DNA of 64,000 nt from NCBI GenBank assembly GCA_030427735.1, contig JAUIBP010000001.1, forward strand, positions 372,001 through 436,000. Reading direction: 5' to 3'. Under the pieces are notes generated by a model. It was not told the origin of the DNA and ran no database searches. It saw only the letters and a program-made list of their open reading frames with translations. A program made the position numbers and the translations under genes. Positions 53,336-63,186 of the stretch are shown here, in pieces. Numbering within the stretch: position 1 is the stretch's first letter; each line of letters opens with the position of its first letter. This DNA comes from Bacteroidia bacterium. GTDB lineage: Bacteria; Bacteroidota; Bacteroidia; Flavobacteriales; Flavobacteriaceae.

Positions 53336-54898
53336 ATGAATTTAAGCAGTATTAGCTGGTGGGTCTGGTTTGTTATTGTACTTGTAGTTATAGCGATTCG
53401 AGATGTTTTTATTCAGAAAAAACACACCATTAGCCACAATTTCCCTATCGTGGGCCACTTGCGATATTTATTGGAAAGTATAGGCCCTGAAATGCGACAA
53501 TATTTTGTAGCAAATAACCGCGAAGAGCTACCTTTTAACCGTATAGAACGCGGTTGGATTTATGCTTCTTCTAAACACGAAAACAATTACGAAGGTTTTG
53601 GCACCGACCGCGATATTTATGCCATTCAGCATATTTTTATTAATAATGCCATGATTCCTTATAAACTTCAACCCAATCATCCTAATCTAACAGACAACAC
53701 TTTTTTACCGTGTGCAAAAGTTATAGGCTTGCACCATAACAGGAAAAAACCGTTTAGGCCTGCTTCGGTAATTAACGTCTCTGCAATGAGCTTTGGTTCC
53801 TTATCGGCAAAAGCTGTCGAGTCTTTAAACAAAGGTATTAAAATGGCCGACGCTTACCATAATACTGGCGAAGGCGGACTATCTCCATACCACAGTTATG
53901 GGGGTGATGTAATTTTTCAAATAGGGACGGCTTATTTTGGTGTTCGTGATGACGACGGCAATTTTTCTATGGACAAGCTAGTGGCATTAGTTCACAACAA
54001 TCCGTTTGTTAAGGCCATAGAAATAAAACTTTCGCAAGGAGCAAAACCAGGTAAAGGCGGCGTATTACCTGCTGCCAAAATCACCGAAGAAATTTCTAAA
54101 ATAAGACATGTTCCTCTAGGCAAAGATGTGGTGTCTCCACCAAGCCATTCTGCTTTCGACGATATTCCTGGTCTTGTACAATTTATTGAAGACATTGCCG
54201 AAAAAACAGGTTTGCCAGTAGGCATTAAAGCTGCTATAGGAAAATTAGACCAATGGGAACAATTAGCCGATGTTATAAAAACAACAGGCAAAGGCCCCGA
54301 TTTTATTACTGTAGATGGTGGCGAAGGTGGTACCGGTGCAGCCCCACCAAGCTTTGCAGATCATGTTTCGTTACCTTGGGTTTATGGATTTAGTGATTTG
54401 TACAAGCTCTTTTTAAGACGTGGTTTAACAGAACATATTGTATTTATAGGAAGTGGTAAACTAGGGTTTCCAGCCAAAGCTGCCATGGCCTTCGCTATGG
54501 GCGTAGATTGTATAAACGTAGCCAGAGAATCTATGATGAGTATAGGTTGTATACAAGCGCAAACCTGCCACACCAACAGATGTCCTGCTGGAGTAGCCAC
54601 CCAAAGCAAATGGCTACAAAGTGGCATAGACCCAACCTTAAAATCTGTGAGATTGGCTCAGTATTTTAAAACTTTCAGAAAAGAATTTATAGAAATTACA
54701 CATGCTGCCGGTTACGAGCATCCTTGCCAATTTACCATGAGCGATATAGATGTTAATGTAGATGATAAAAACCTTTCGGAAGAACTAGATAAAACCTATA
54801 AGTATCAAAAAACGGTTGTACCTTTTACCAGTATGCAGGACTTAAAAGATTGTCCTTATTTAGGCGGTAAAACAAAGAAAGAATCTGTTGCTATTTAA
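53336..54898 (+). CDS. FMN-binding glutamate synthase family protein
   Basis: 520 residues from ATG 53336; TTG 53327 is an alternative. An N-terminal membrane helix (WWVWFVIVLVVIAIRDVFI) anchors a GltB-type FMN barrel: GEGGLSPYH, KLSQGAKPGKGGVLPAAKIT, ITVDGGEGGTGAAP (FMN phosphate), FIGSGKLGFPAKAAMAFAMG, and the Cys cluster CIQAQTCHTNRCPAGVATQ for a 3Fe-4S centre. Lacks the glutaminase domain of true glutamate synthase, so the physiological reaction is unclear. A membrane-anchored redox enzyme. Confidence 0.92.
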   Translation: MNLSSISWWVWFVIVLVVIAIRDVFIQKKHTISHNFPIVGHLRYLLESIGPEMRQYFVANNREELPFNRIERGWIYASSKHENNYEGFGTDRDIYAIQHIFINNAMIPYKLQPNHPNLTDNTFLPCAKVIGLHHNRKKPFRPASVINVSAMSFGSLSAKAVESLNKGIKMADAYHNTGEGGLSPYHSYGGDVIFQIGTAYFGVRDDDGNFSMDKLVALVHNNPFVKAIEIKLSQGAKPGKGGVLPAAKITEEISKIRHVPLGKDVVSPPSHSAFDDIPGLVQFIEDIAEKTGLPVGIKAAIGKLDQWEQLADVIKTTGKGPDFITVDGGEGGTGAAPPSFADHVSLPWVYGFSDLYKLFLRRGLTEHIVFIGSGKLGFPAKAAMAFAMGVDCINVARESMMSIGCIQAQTCHTNRCPAGVATQSKWLQSGIDPTLKSVRLAQYFKTFRKEFIEITHAAGYEHPCQFTMSDIDVNVDDKNLSEELDKTYKYQKTVVPFTSMQDLKDCPYLGGKTKKESVAI

Positions 54899-54968
54899 CA
54901 TCATTTTAAAACCCTTTCATTTTGCATTAACCGAAAAAAGCTAGTATGTTTGCTCTAAACCCAATATA

Positions 54969-55490
54969 ATGAATCCAGAAAGCTTAATCAACTTACTTTT
55001 ATATACCATTCCTGCATTAATTACAGGTTTAATTGCTTATTACTTTTTTAAAGAACACACCAAAAACGAAGACGGCAGAAGACGGTTTTTGCTAAAAAAA
55101 GACCTACAGGTAAACTCCATGCCTTTACGACTTCAAGCTTACGAACGTATGGCTTTGTTTTTAGAACGCATTACGCCTTCAAAATTATTAATTCGTGTAC
55201 AACCAATGTCGGCCGATAAAACCGATTACGAAACGCTTTTAATAAATAGTATAGAACAGGAATTCGATCACAACTTATCGCAACAAATTTATATTAGCGA
55301 TGAATGTTGGAATATAATTACAACTGCAAAAAATGCCACCATTCAGTTAATTCGTAAAGCGGCAATGTCTGAAAAAACAGATACCGCCAATAAGCTTCGT
55401 GAAGTAGTTTTAACCGAAATGATGGAAAAACGCGCGCCTAGCGATGCTGCTTTATCTTATATAAAAGAGGAAGTTAGCGACATGTGGTAG
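54969..55490 (+). CDS. Hypothetical membrane-anchored protein
   Basis: 173 residues. One N-terminal membrane helix (LINLLLYTIPALITGLIAYYFF), then a soluble helical domain: LRLQAYERMALFLERITPSKLLIRVQP, LINSIEQEFDHNLSQQIYIS, WNIITTAKNATIQLIRKAAM, AALSYIKEEVSDMW. No catalytic motif. Flavobacterial family I cannot name with certainty. 70 bp after the glutamate-synthase-like gene; its end nearly touches the convergent patatin gene. Confidence 0.8.
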   Translation: MNPESLINLLLYTIPALITGLIAYYFFKEHTKNEDGRRRFLLKKDLQVNSMPLRLQAYERMALFLERITPSKLLIRVQPMSADKTDYETLLINSIEQEFDHNLSQQIYISDECWNIITTAKNATIQLIRKAAMSEKTDTANKLREVVLTEMMEKRAPSDAALSYIKEEVSDMW

Positions 55491-55491
55491 T

Positions 55492-56415
55492 TTAAGTTAA
55501 ATCGTCTATACTGTCTTTTTCCGAAGGCACCCCATTAGAATGTTTCTGTTCAGCATAGTCGTACCCTTGTTTCCACCACTTTTCCATTAAAGGTTTACTA
55601 AAAATTAACGAATTTTCGGTTAATTGGGTTGGCGTGTAATACAGGTTTAATTTAACACCTTTATTTTTTGCCAGTAATTTTCCGATCACAATATCATGAT
55701 GTTCTACCTGATCTAAAAGATGCCCAAATAAATTAAGCATTAAAGAAAACGGGTTTTTACCCAAAACCTTATTGTTTTCCATATTTTCGGACTCTAAAAT
55801 AATGGCATCAATTTCGGTTGCGCCTCGGTTGATAGCTTCGCGAATTGGCACCACACAGGCAAAACCACCATCGGCATATTCGTAACCATCTACTTTGGCA
55901 ATAGACATAAACGGAATATAATTACAGGAAATCCAAATCCATTCACAAAACGATTCGTAATCGTAATCTTTTATCGACTTATATTCCACCGTACTTTTAG
56001 ACAGATTAGATACCGTGACAACAACATCTTCTTTGGTTGTTCTAAGCAGGTTAAATTCCGATTCTGTAAAATGTTTTTTAATATTGCGTTTCAGTGCTTT
56101 GCTTTCTCCAAATGTTCGTTTTCGTTTTATAAACTGAAGTATTGAATTCATGAAATTGATAGACACATACTCTCTATCTCCTTTTTTTCGCTGTACAAAA
56201 GGACTCACACTAAAAATATCGCGTTGCGTAACATTGGTGTACATGGTATGTAATTTGCTCAAGTTACCAGTAGCCAAATGCGGAATAAGCAAACTGCCTG
56301 TAGAAGTTCCTAAATACATATCGTATTTACGATCTTTTCGTTCTATTAAATATTGGGCAACGCCACCAGCAAAAGCACCTTTACTTCCGCCTCCCGAAAT
56401 AACTAATGCTCTCAT
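55492..56415 (-). CDS. Patatin-like phospholipase (second tandem copy)
   Basis: 307 residues. Patatin catalytic set: oxyanion loop SGGGSKGAFAGGVAQYL, nucleophile Ser in GTSTGS (GxSxG), and Asp in YADGGFA of the Ser-Asp dyad. No signal peptide, so probably cytosolic or membrane-surface acting. Closely similar in sequence to the gene upstream (identical SGGGSKGAFAGGVAQYL), so a tandem duplication that has since diverged. The start overlaps the upstream copy's stop by 4 bp (ATGA), so it is coupled. It probably hydrolyses phospholipid or lysophospholipid acyl esters. Confidence 0.92.
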   Translation of the reverse strand: MRALVISGGGSKGAFAGGVAQYLIERKDRKYDMYLGTSTGSLLIPHLATGNLSKLHTMYTNVTQRDIFSVSPFVQRKKGDREYVSINFMNSILQFIKRKRTFGESKALKRNIKKHFTESEFNLLRTTKEDVVVTVSNLSKSTVEYKSIKDYDYESFCEWIWISCNYIPFMSIAKVDGYEYADGGFACVVPIREAINRGATEIDAIILESENMENNKVLGKNPFSLMLNLFGHLLDQVEHHDIVIGKLLAKNKGVKLNLYYTPTQLTENSLIFSKPLMEKWWKQGYDYAEQKHSNGVPSEKDSIDDLT

Positions 56416-57317
56416 CCTTCTTCTATTTGACTCATTTCTTCGTTTCTATATTTAGCAAAATCAAAACCACTTTGCCACCAGCTTGTCATTTTTTCCTTAT
56501 CAAAAATCAAGGAGTTTGTAGTTAAAACCGTAGGAGTATAATAAAAATGAATGATGGCATTGTTATGAGAAGCAACATACTTTCCTATTCTTATATTTTG
56601 TTTTTCAATACGGTCTAACATAAAAGCAAACATATTGGTTAATAAAGAAAATGCATTTAAAGAAGGCATTCTATTAAATTGTGTTATTTCGGTTTGTAAA
56701 ATAATGGCATCAACCACGGTTGCTCCTCGCTTAATAGCTTCTTCTATTGGCACCATAGAGCCTAATCCACCATCGGCATACTCACAACCATTTTTTTTAA
56801 CCAAACTCATAAACGGCGTATAATTACAAGATATCCAAATCCATTCGCAAAACTCATCGTAGTCGAAATCCTTTATAGATTTATATTCCACTTGATTAAT
56901 AGACAAATTTGCCACAGTAACAACAACATCTATGTTACTATGCTTTAACTCAAAAAACTCGGCTTCTGTAAATACGCTTTTAATGAGTTTTTTTAAGTTG
57001 AAACTAGTACCAAATGTTTTACTTCCGTTAAGAATATTACGCAATACAGTTACATGATTTATTTTAATAGTTTCTATACCTTTTTTCTTTTTAATTAAAA
57101 ATGGGCAACTACTAAAAATATCATCTTGAGTTACACTGGTATAAGCCGCTTTAATTTTATCTACTTTTTTAAGAGCTAAATGAGACGCTAATAAGCTACC
57201 GGTAGAGGTACCAATAACAATATCGTATTTATGCTTTTTATGCTCTAAAAGGTATTGTGCTACCCCACCGGCAAAAGCACCTTTACTCCCGCCTCCCGAA
57301 ATAACTAATGCTCTCAT
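56412..57317 (-). CDS. Patatin-like phospholipase (first tandem copy)
   Basis: 301 residues. Same catalytic layout as its neighbour: SGGGSKGAFAGGVAQYL, GTSTGSLLASHLALKK, and Asp in EYADGGLGSMVP. Shares EWIWISCNYTPFMSL with the second copy (EWIWISCNYIPFMSI). The start overlaps the stop of the M1 peptidase by 4 bp, making a three-gene translationally coupled operon: M1 peptidase, patatin, patatin. Confidence 0.92.
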   Translation of the reverse strand: MRALVISGGGSKGAFAGGVAQYLLEHKKHKYDIVIGTSTGSLLASHLALKKVDKIKAAYTSVTQDDIFSSCPFLIKKKKGIETIKINHVTVLRNILNGSKTFGTSFNLKKLIKSVFTEAEFFELKHSNIDVVVTVANLSINQVEYKSIKDFDYDEFCEWIWISCNYTPFMSLVKKNGCEYADGGLGSMVPIEEAIKRGATVVDAIILQTEITQFNRMPSLNAFSLLTNMFAFMLDRIEKQNIRIGKYVASHNNAIIHFYYTPTVLTTNSLIFDKEKMTSWWQSGFDFAKYRNEEMSQIEEG

Positions 57318-59335
57318 TTTGTATGTGTTTCCTGTACTTGATTTATCAACTCTTGATAAGTCGGATCCTGTTGAAGCATTTGCAACATGGCCTTTGCCAT
57401 TTTACTAAACCTCCAATTATGATGCTTGGTAGCTTCTATTAAATTTGTTATTGCTGTTTCATTAAATAGTTTTAGTAAATTAACATAATTGAAAGCCAAC
57501 TCTCTTACCTCGAAACTGTACACAGGGCTAGTGTACCCTATCAATTCATTAATATAAGTGTAATTATTATTTGGCGCATACTCTGGAGTAGATAAGGCTA
57601 GAGCCAACCATAACTGCCGTATGTTCTTAGAGTTGAAACCTATACTATTCTTGGTTTTGTTTAAATAATAGCTACGACTAATAGGAAAATTAGACCACAA
57701 ATTATATAAGGCCATTTCTTGGGTTTGATACGAGGGATCGTCTAATAAAGTTTCGTAGGCTGGTCTTAATGCTGATGGAATTTCAGTTAAAACTGAAGCT
57801 ATGGTTTGCCGGACTTCGGTTCCGTTTTGTTTAATAACAGCTTCGGTAATCAGTTCGGGATGCGCACTGATTATTTGTTGCTTTTCAAAATAATATTTAG
57901 ATGGATCTAACAAAAACGCCTTGTTATTATCTGCTACACAACTCAAATTATCGATATATTTTAAGTAGTAACTCATATCATCTTTTGTATTATTTAGCAC
58001 AAAATCTGTAGGAAATGTTTCAGATTGAAGCCAGATTTCAAAAAACGCATCTAGATTCTTACCACTAGCCTGCTCTGCGGCTTTAATAAAATCTGAAGTA
58101 TTTACATTTTGATATTGATGCGCAATTAAATAATTCTTTACAGCCGATTTAAATGCGACATCTCCAATTTCAGAACGCAAGGCATGCAATGTCCATGCTC
58201 CCTTTTTATAAAATGTTGTACTACTCGATTTCGGATTTAACAAAGCGGTACTTCCTCCGTTTTTATCTTGCGCTTCCAATTCTTTTGCATATTGGTATAA
58301 TCGCATTTTATAATAATCTAAACCAAAAATATCGCGTTCTGCCAACAAGGCATAATAGGTTGCAAACCCTTCTTGCAACCAATGATCGGTACCTGAAACC
58401 TCGGTCACTAAATCGCCAAACCATTGGTGAGCCAACTCGTGCGCATTTACATTTACATAATTTCTATCGAAAAAGCCAATATCATCAACCATATAAGCAT
58501 CCGAAAAAATGGTCGCGCTAGCATTTTCCATTCCTGCATACAGAAAATCCGAGACAGGAATTTGTTTATAATTTTGCCATGGGTAAGGCTCTCCAATTTC
58601 CGCCTCTAAAAAGTCGAACATCTGCTTGCTATATCGGTAAGTAGGCGCTACTTTTAACGAATCTTCTGGATAGTAATACAGTTCTATTGGCACACCTGTT
58701 TTAGAATACTCAGTGGTTTTATTATAGTTTCCTGCTGCCAATGCAAACAAATAATTGCTTATAGGCTTGTTAAATTGATACTTCCAAACCACTAAACTAT
58801 CAGTTGCTGTTTGCGTTTTTAACTCGCCATTAGCAATTACGGTAAAGTCTTTAGGAAATTTCACCTGCAAATCTAAAGTAGTTTTCTCGTTCATATCATC
58901 AAAACTAGGCAACCAATTACTAGTGTATTTACCCTGCCCCTGTGTCCAAACTTGTGGTTTTCCACCATTGTTCCATCCTATAAAATACATGGCTTTTTTA
59001 GGCGCTGTTTGGTAGTGTAACTGAATGCTATTCGCTTGCGATTTTTGAAACTTGCCAATAAGCCATAATTTAGTATTGGTTGTATAATACTGTACCGAAT
59101 CGCCATTAAATCTCACCTTTGCAATCTGCATATTTTGAGCATCTATAAAAATGGAATCGGAAGGCTTCAAAATATCAAACACATAATTTACCGCTCCCGA
59201 AACTTTATTGCGGTATGGATCAATTTCAAGATCAGCTTCTATCGATTTAAAATCTACAACATCCAGCTGTTGCGCCAACAGGTTCTGACTACATACAGCT
59301 ATTGCAATAGTTACTAAGAATTTTAAATGTCTCAT
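57314..59335 (-). CDS. M1-family zinc aminopeptidase
   Basis: 673 residues. Signal peptide 1-21 (ends LLAQ), so exported to the periplasm. The N-terminal beta-domain is followed by the gluzincin core: exopeptidase motif GMENAS (268-273) and zinc site HELAHQWFGD (His299, Glu300, His303) with Glu322 (WLQEGFATYY). C-terminal helical repeats from about 440. Cleaves N-terminal residues from peptides. First gene of the operon with two patatins. The functional link between peptidase and lipases is not obvious. Confidence 0.95.
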   Translation of the reverse strand: MRHLKFLVTIAIAVCSQNLLAQQLDVVDFKSIEADLEIDPYRNKVSGAVNYVFDILKPSDSIFIDAQNMQIAKVRFNGDSVQYYTTNTKLWLIGKFQKSQANSIQLHYQTAPKKAMYFIGWNNGGKPQVWTQGQGKYTSNWLPSFDDMNEKTTLDLQVKFPKDFTVIANGELKTQTATDSLVVWKYQFNKPISNYLFALAAGNYNKTTEYSKTGVPIELYYYPEDSLKVAPTYRYSKQMFDFLEAEIGEPYPWQNYKQIPVSDFLYAGMENASATIFSDAYMVDDIGFFDRNYVNVNAHELAHQWFGDLVTEVSGTDHWLQEGFATYYALLAERDIFGLDYYKMRLYQYAKELEAQDKNGGSTALLNPKSSSTTFYKKGAWTLHALRSEIGDVAFKSAVKNYLIAHQYQNVNTSDFIKAAEQASGKNLDAFFEIWLQSETFPTDFVLNNTKDDMSYYLKYIDNLSCVADNNKAFLLDPSKYYFEKQQIISAHPELITEAVIKQNGTEVRQTIASVLTEIPSALRPAYETLLDDPSYQTQEMALYNLWSNFPISRSYYLNKTKNSIGFNSKNIRQLWLALALSTPEYAPNNNYTYINELIGYTSPVYSFEVRELAFNYVNLLKLFNETAITNLIEATKHHNWRFSKMAKAMLQMLQQDPTYQELINQVQETHTK

Positions 59336-59409
59336 ATCAAAAAAAAGGACATATACGGCTTAACTTGAACACATACACCTCCTTAATAATTATACAGTTT
59401 ACAAACCAA

Positions 59410-59610
59410 TTACTTTTCTTGCTTGGTTGCTTTCCAGCGTTTGTAATGCGGATATAACACAAACAGCGCTAATAAACTCCAAATAATTCTATATGTCCAA
59501 ATATTAATGTCGTACCCTAATAAATTAGCAGAAGTCAGATCACCAAAAAAACTAAAAACGACACTAAACACCGCTAAAAGTCCCATGAGTATTGAAATAT
59601 TTTTATTCAT
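59410..59610 (-). CDS. Small two-helix membrane protein
   Basis: 66 residues, two probable membrane helices (ISILMGLLAVFSVVFSFFG and YRIIWSLLALFVLYPHYK) and a short basic tail. No known family. The ATG and hydrophobic pattern support a real small gene, but function cannot be said. Confidence 0.55.
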   Translation of the reverse strand: MNKNISILMGLLAVFSVVFSFFGDLTSANLLGYDINIWTYRIIWSLLALFVLYPHYKRWKATKQEK

Positions 59611-59751
59611 TGATTTTTAATACTTTAATTAAATTTAACCGTAAAATAAGGCCATAAAAGCCCTAATTTGCTTAAATATAGCAAAGGTTTTAGTAAAACG
59701 GATAAAATTTAAGATTTTATCTTTTCAAGTATAAGAATTATATTCGCTTTT

Positions 59752-61854
59752 ATGAATACCAAGCTGCAAACACCTATAGATTACTTAAAAGGGGTTGGAC
59801 CAAATCGTGCAGATTTACTCCGTAAAGAACTTGGTATTTTTACTTATCAAGATCTTATCAACCTATTCCCTAATCGTTATTTAGACCGTACGCAATACTA
59901 TAAAATCTCGCAATTACAACGCAATAATGCCGACGTACAAATACTAGGCCGACTAGTAGGTTTTAAAGAAGTAACCCAAGGCAAAAAAAAACGTCTTGTA
60001 GGTACTTTTAAAGACGATACTGGAGCCATGGAGCTGGTCTGGTTTAGAGGTTATAAATGGATAAAAGAAAGCGTAAAATTAAATACCGATTATGTTATTT
60101 TTGGAAAAACCAATTGGTTTAATGGCGTTTTTAATATGCCACATCCAGAAATGGAATTGCTTTCCGAACACGAAAAAAACTTGCGCTCGGCCATGCAACC
60201 TGTTTACCCATCGACCGAAAAGCTAAGCAACAAAGGGATAACGAATAGGGTGATGAGCAAAATTATGCAGCAACTTTTTTTAGAAACGCAAGGTAAGTTT
60301 GAAGAAACACTTTCGGAACCGCTTTTAAAAGAATTAAAATTACTCTCTAAGGCCGAAGCTCTGTTTAACGTACATTTTCCTAAAAACCAAGAATTATTGG
60401 CTCGCGCGCAATTCAGATTAAAATTTGAAGAATTGTTTTATATTCAGTTACAATTAATTCTTAAAAATTTAATCCATAAATCTAAAATCAAAGGATTCAC
60501 TTTCGATAAGGTCGGCACGCACTTTAACACTTTTTTTAAGCACCATTTACCTTTTAATTTAACAGGAGCACAAAAACGTGTTATAAAAGAAATTCGAGCC
60601 GATTTAGGTAGCAACGCCCAAATGAACCGACTTCTGCAAGGCGATGTAGGTTCTGGAAAAACCATTGTCGCCTTAATGTCTATGCTTATAGCTTTAGACA
60701 ATGGATTTCAAGCCTGTTTAATGGCCCCTACCGAAATTTTAGCCATTCAACATTACAATGGACTTACAGAACTGTGCACAGACTTAAACATTACTATAAA
60801 ATTACTAACGGGCTCTACCACAACTTCCGAACGGAAAGACATTCATAATACTTTAGAAGATGGCAGCTTACACATTTTAGTGGGCACACATGCTTTACTA
60901 GAAGATAAAGTGAAATTTAAAAATCTAGGGCTAGCAATTATAGACGAACAACATCGTTTTGGCGTGGCACAACGCAGTAAGTTATGGCACAAAAACACAT
61001 CGCCACCACATATTTTGGTCATGACGGCAACTCCAATACCACGTACCTTAGCGATGTCGGTTTATGGCGATTTAGACATTTCAATTATAGACGAATTACC
61101 ACCAGGACGACAACCCATAAAAACGGTACATCGTTATGATACCAACAGACTAAAAGTTTTAAAATTCATAAAAGATGAAATAGATAAAGGCAGACAAATT
61201 TACATTGTTTATCCGCTAATTCAGGAGAGCGAAAATATGGATTATAAAGATTTAATGGATGGTTACGAAAGTATTGCCAGAGATTTTCCTGCTCCCAAAT
61301 ATCAAATTTCTATCGTACACGGACAGATGAAGCCTGCCGATAAAGATTACGAAATGCAGCGTTTTATTAGCGGCGAAACCCAAATTATGGTGGCTACCAC
61401 AGTTATAGAAGTTGGCGTAAATGTACCCAACGCCTCGGTAATGATTATAGAAAGTGCCGAACGCTTTGGCTTATCGCAACTTCACCAATTACGTGGGCGG
61501 GTTGGGCGCGGTGCCGAACAAAGTTACTGTATTTTAATGACCAGCCATAAACTAAGTAACGACAGTAAAACCAGATTAGAAACCATGGTAAAAACCAGCG
61601 ATGGTTTTGAAATTGCTGAAGTCGATTTAAAATTACGTGGCCCTGGCGATATTATGGGCACGCAGCAAAGTGGTGTGTTAAACTTAAAAATAGCAGACAT
61701 CATAAAGGATAACGATATTCTTAAATTAGCCCGCTATCATGCCATGACCATTTTAAAAACCGATCCGCGTTTAATACAACCCGAACATCGCGTGATTTTA
61801 AATACTTACCAACAACTGAGTAAATACAAAAACATCTGGAATTATATTAGTTAA
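59752..61854 (+). CDS. recG: ATP-dependent DNA helicase RecG
   Basis: 700 residues. N-terminal wedge/OB domain (TPIDYLKGVGPNRADLLRKELGI, VQILGRLVGFKEVTQGKKKRLVGTF). Helicase motifs LLQGDVGSGKTIVALMSM (Walker A), IIDEQHRFGVAQR (DEQH), LVMTATPIPRTLAMSVYGDLD, TTVIEVGVNVPNASVMIIE, and QLRGRVGRG. Remodels stalled forks and Holliday junctions. Its stop overlaps the convergent TlpA-like gene by 4 bp. Confidence 0.97.
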   Translation: MNTKLQTPIDYLKGVGPNRADLLRKELGIFTYQDLINLFPNRYLDRTQYYKISQLQRNNADVQILGRLVGFKEVTQGKKKRLVGTFKDDTGAMELVWFRGYKWIKESVKLNTDYVIFGKTNWFNGVFNMPHPEMELLSEHEKNLRSAMQPVYPSTEKLSNKGITNRVMSKIMQQLFLETQGKFEETLSEPLLKELKLLSKAEALFNVHFPKNQELLARAQFRLKFEELFYIQLQLILKNLIHKSKIKGFTFDKVGTHFNTFFKHHLPFNLTGAQKRVIKEIRADLGSNAQMNRLLQGDVGSGKTIVALMSMLIALDNGFQACLMAPTEILAIQHYNGLTELCTDLNITIKLLTGSTTTSERKDIHNTLEDGSLHILVGTHALLEDKVKFKNLGLAIIDEQHRFGVAQRSKLWHKNTSPPHILVMTATPIPRTLAMSVYGDLDISIIDELPPGRQPIKTVHRYDTNRLKVLKFIKDEIDKGRQIYIVYPLIQESENMDYKDLMDGYESIARDFPAPKYQISIVHGQMKPADKDYEMQRFISGETQIMVATTVIEVGVNVPNASVMIIESAERFGLSQLHQLRGRVGRGAEQSYCILMTSHKLSNDSKTRLETMVKTSDGFEIAEVDLKLRGPGDIMGTQQSGVLNLKIADIIKDNDILKLARYHAMTILKTDPRLIQPEHRVILNTYQQLSKYKNIWNYIS

Positions 61855-63068
61855 TTTTTTTCTGCCAGTAATTCCGAGATAAAACTTTCAAATTCGCGTT
61901 TGTACTCTGTATACATTTCACCTGTTGCAGGGCCGTTAAAACCAGTGTGTATTTTTCTTACGTTTCCACTCGCATCTATATAAATGGCTGTGGGGTAAGA
62001 CAACACATGGTTTAACATTGGTAATTTTTCTTGCGCAGTCTTTTTACTTGTAGATCCTGTTTGCGCTAATAAAATAGGATACGGAATTCCCAAACGTTCC
62101 TTTAATCGGCTAATACTTTTAAACGCTTGCTCATCGGTCTTTGCATACTCAAAAGCTAAACCTACAAAAGCGAGATTTTGGTTTGGATGCGTCTTTAAAT
62201 ACTCTACAAAATATTTAGTTTCATCTAAACAGTTTGGGCACCATGTTCCCATTAACTGCACGATTACCACTTTGTTTTTAAACTGTTCGTCGTTTAGCGA
62301 AATTATGTTTCCATGTTCGTCGGGGAAGGCAAAACTCAATTTATCATAACCTGGCTTCAAAAACGTTAGCGTATCGGCATCAGCCAATTGAAACGTTTCA
62401 TTTCGTTTTGCGACAAAAGGTTCTTTAAAGTGATTTCCAGAATAAAACATCCCAGATAGTGTGCTATCTGTAACTTCTGCAGTAAACAAATACGCATGTG
62501 CACCATCAAAAGTCGATAATTTTAGTGTAGAGCCGTCTACAATCCCTTCTAAAAATCTATAATCGCCCGTAGTCGTTCTAAACGTACCTGTAACCTTTTG
62601 GCCTTGCTGAGTAAAAATGCCTTTGGCCTTAGAAGCCTTATCGGTATCTGGACTAAAGGTGGTTTCCCACTGCCCCGTAACATTAAAAGCGTCCACCGTC
62701 TTAGCTTCAAATCGGTCGGCATTGCCATATTTAGCCTTAAAAGGCACCACCCTATCAAGTTGTGGTTTAATATAGTGCCCCAATAAAGTAGAATCGCTTT
62801 CAATTTTTGCTTTTATATAACCTTCAAAAACTGGCGTTTGTATAATGACACTATCATTTTTATAAAATACCTCATCTACAGCTATTACTTCATCTGCATT
62901 AAAAATACTTAAAACCGAATCGTTTTTAACTTCAAAAATAAATGGTAAAAATAGGCTATCTTGCACGGCAAGTGTTGCTCGCCACTGCCCTTTCTGTAAT
63001 GTTTTTGTAGTGTTTTTTGAACAGCTAAATACCATAAATAAGCTACACAACAATAAAATATAACGCAT
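61851..63068 (-). CDS. TlpA-like thioredoxin-family lipoprotein
   Basis: 405 residues. Lipobox MVFSC with Cys16. The N-terminal ~240 residues form a beta-rich region with repeated strand patterns (GQWRATLAVQDSL, GQWETTFSPDTDK) of unknown role. The thioredoxin fold follows (about 245-405) with redox pair Cys277/Cys280 in GTWCPNC and cis-Pro region LSYPTAIYID. A periplasmic thiol-disulfide reductase or resA/TlpA-type protein. The N-terminal domain may bind a partner. Confidence 0.88.
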   Translation of the reverse strand: MRYILLLCSLFMVFSCSKNTTKTLQKGQWRATLAVQDSLFLPFIFEVKNDSVLSIFNADEVIAVDEVFYKNDSVIIQTPVFEGYIKAKIESDSTLLGHYIKPQLDRVVPFKAKYGNADRFEAKTVDAFNVTGQWETTFSPDTDKASKAKGIFTQQGQKVTGTFRTTTGDYRFLEGIVDGSTLKLSTFDGAHAYLFTAEVTDSTLSGMFYSGNHFKEPFVAKRNETFQLADADTLTFLKPGYDKLSFAFPDEHGNIISLNDEQFKNKVVIVQLMGTWCPNCLDETKYFVEYLKTHPNQNLAFVGLAFEYAKTDEQAFKSISRLKERLGIPYPILLAQTGSTSKKTAQEKLPMLNHVLSYPTAIYIDASGNVRKIHTGFNGPATGEMYTEYKREFESFISELLAEKN

Positions 63069-63154
63069 AAAAATGTTTTTATTAATATTCGAAGAAACAT
63101 TAATTTCCTTACAATAAAAAGCAATTTACAATTTTATAGACGTTGAAGTATTAT

Positions 63155-63162
63155 TATCTTTG
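63155..63162 (+). promoter_or_regulatory. -7 box of pheT
   Basis: TATCTTTG, exact TAnnTTTG, 24 bp before the pheT ATG at 63187. Followed by GCGCCTC, almost the same downstream word as at the DUF493 gene promoter. Confidence 0.55.
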
Positions 63163-63186
63163 CGCCTCTAAGAAAACAAGCTTTAT

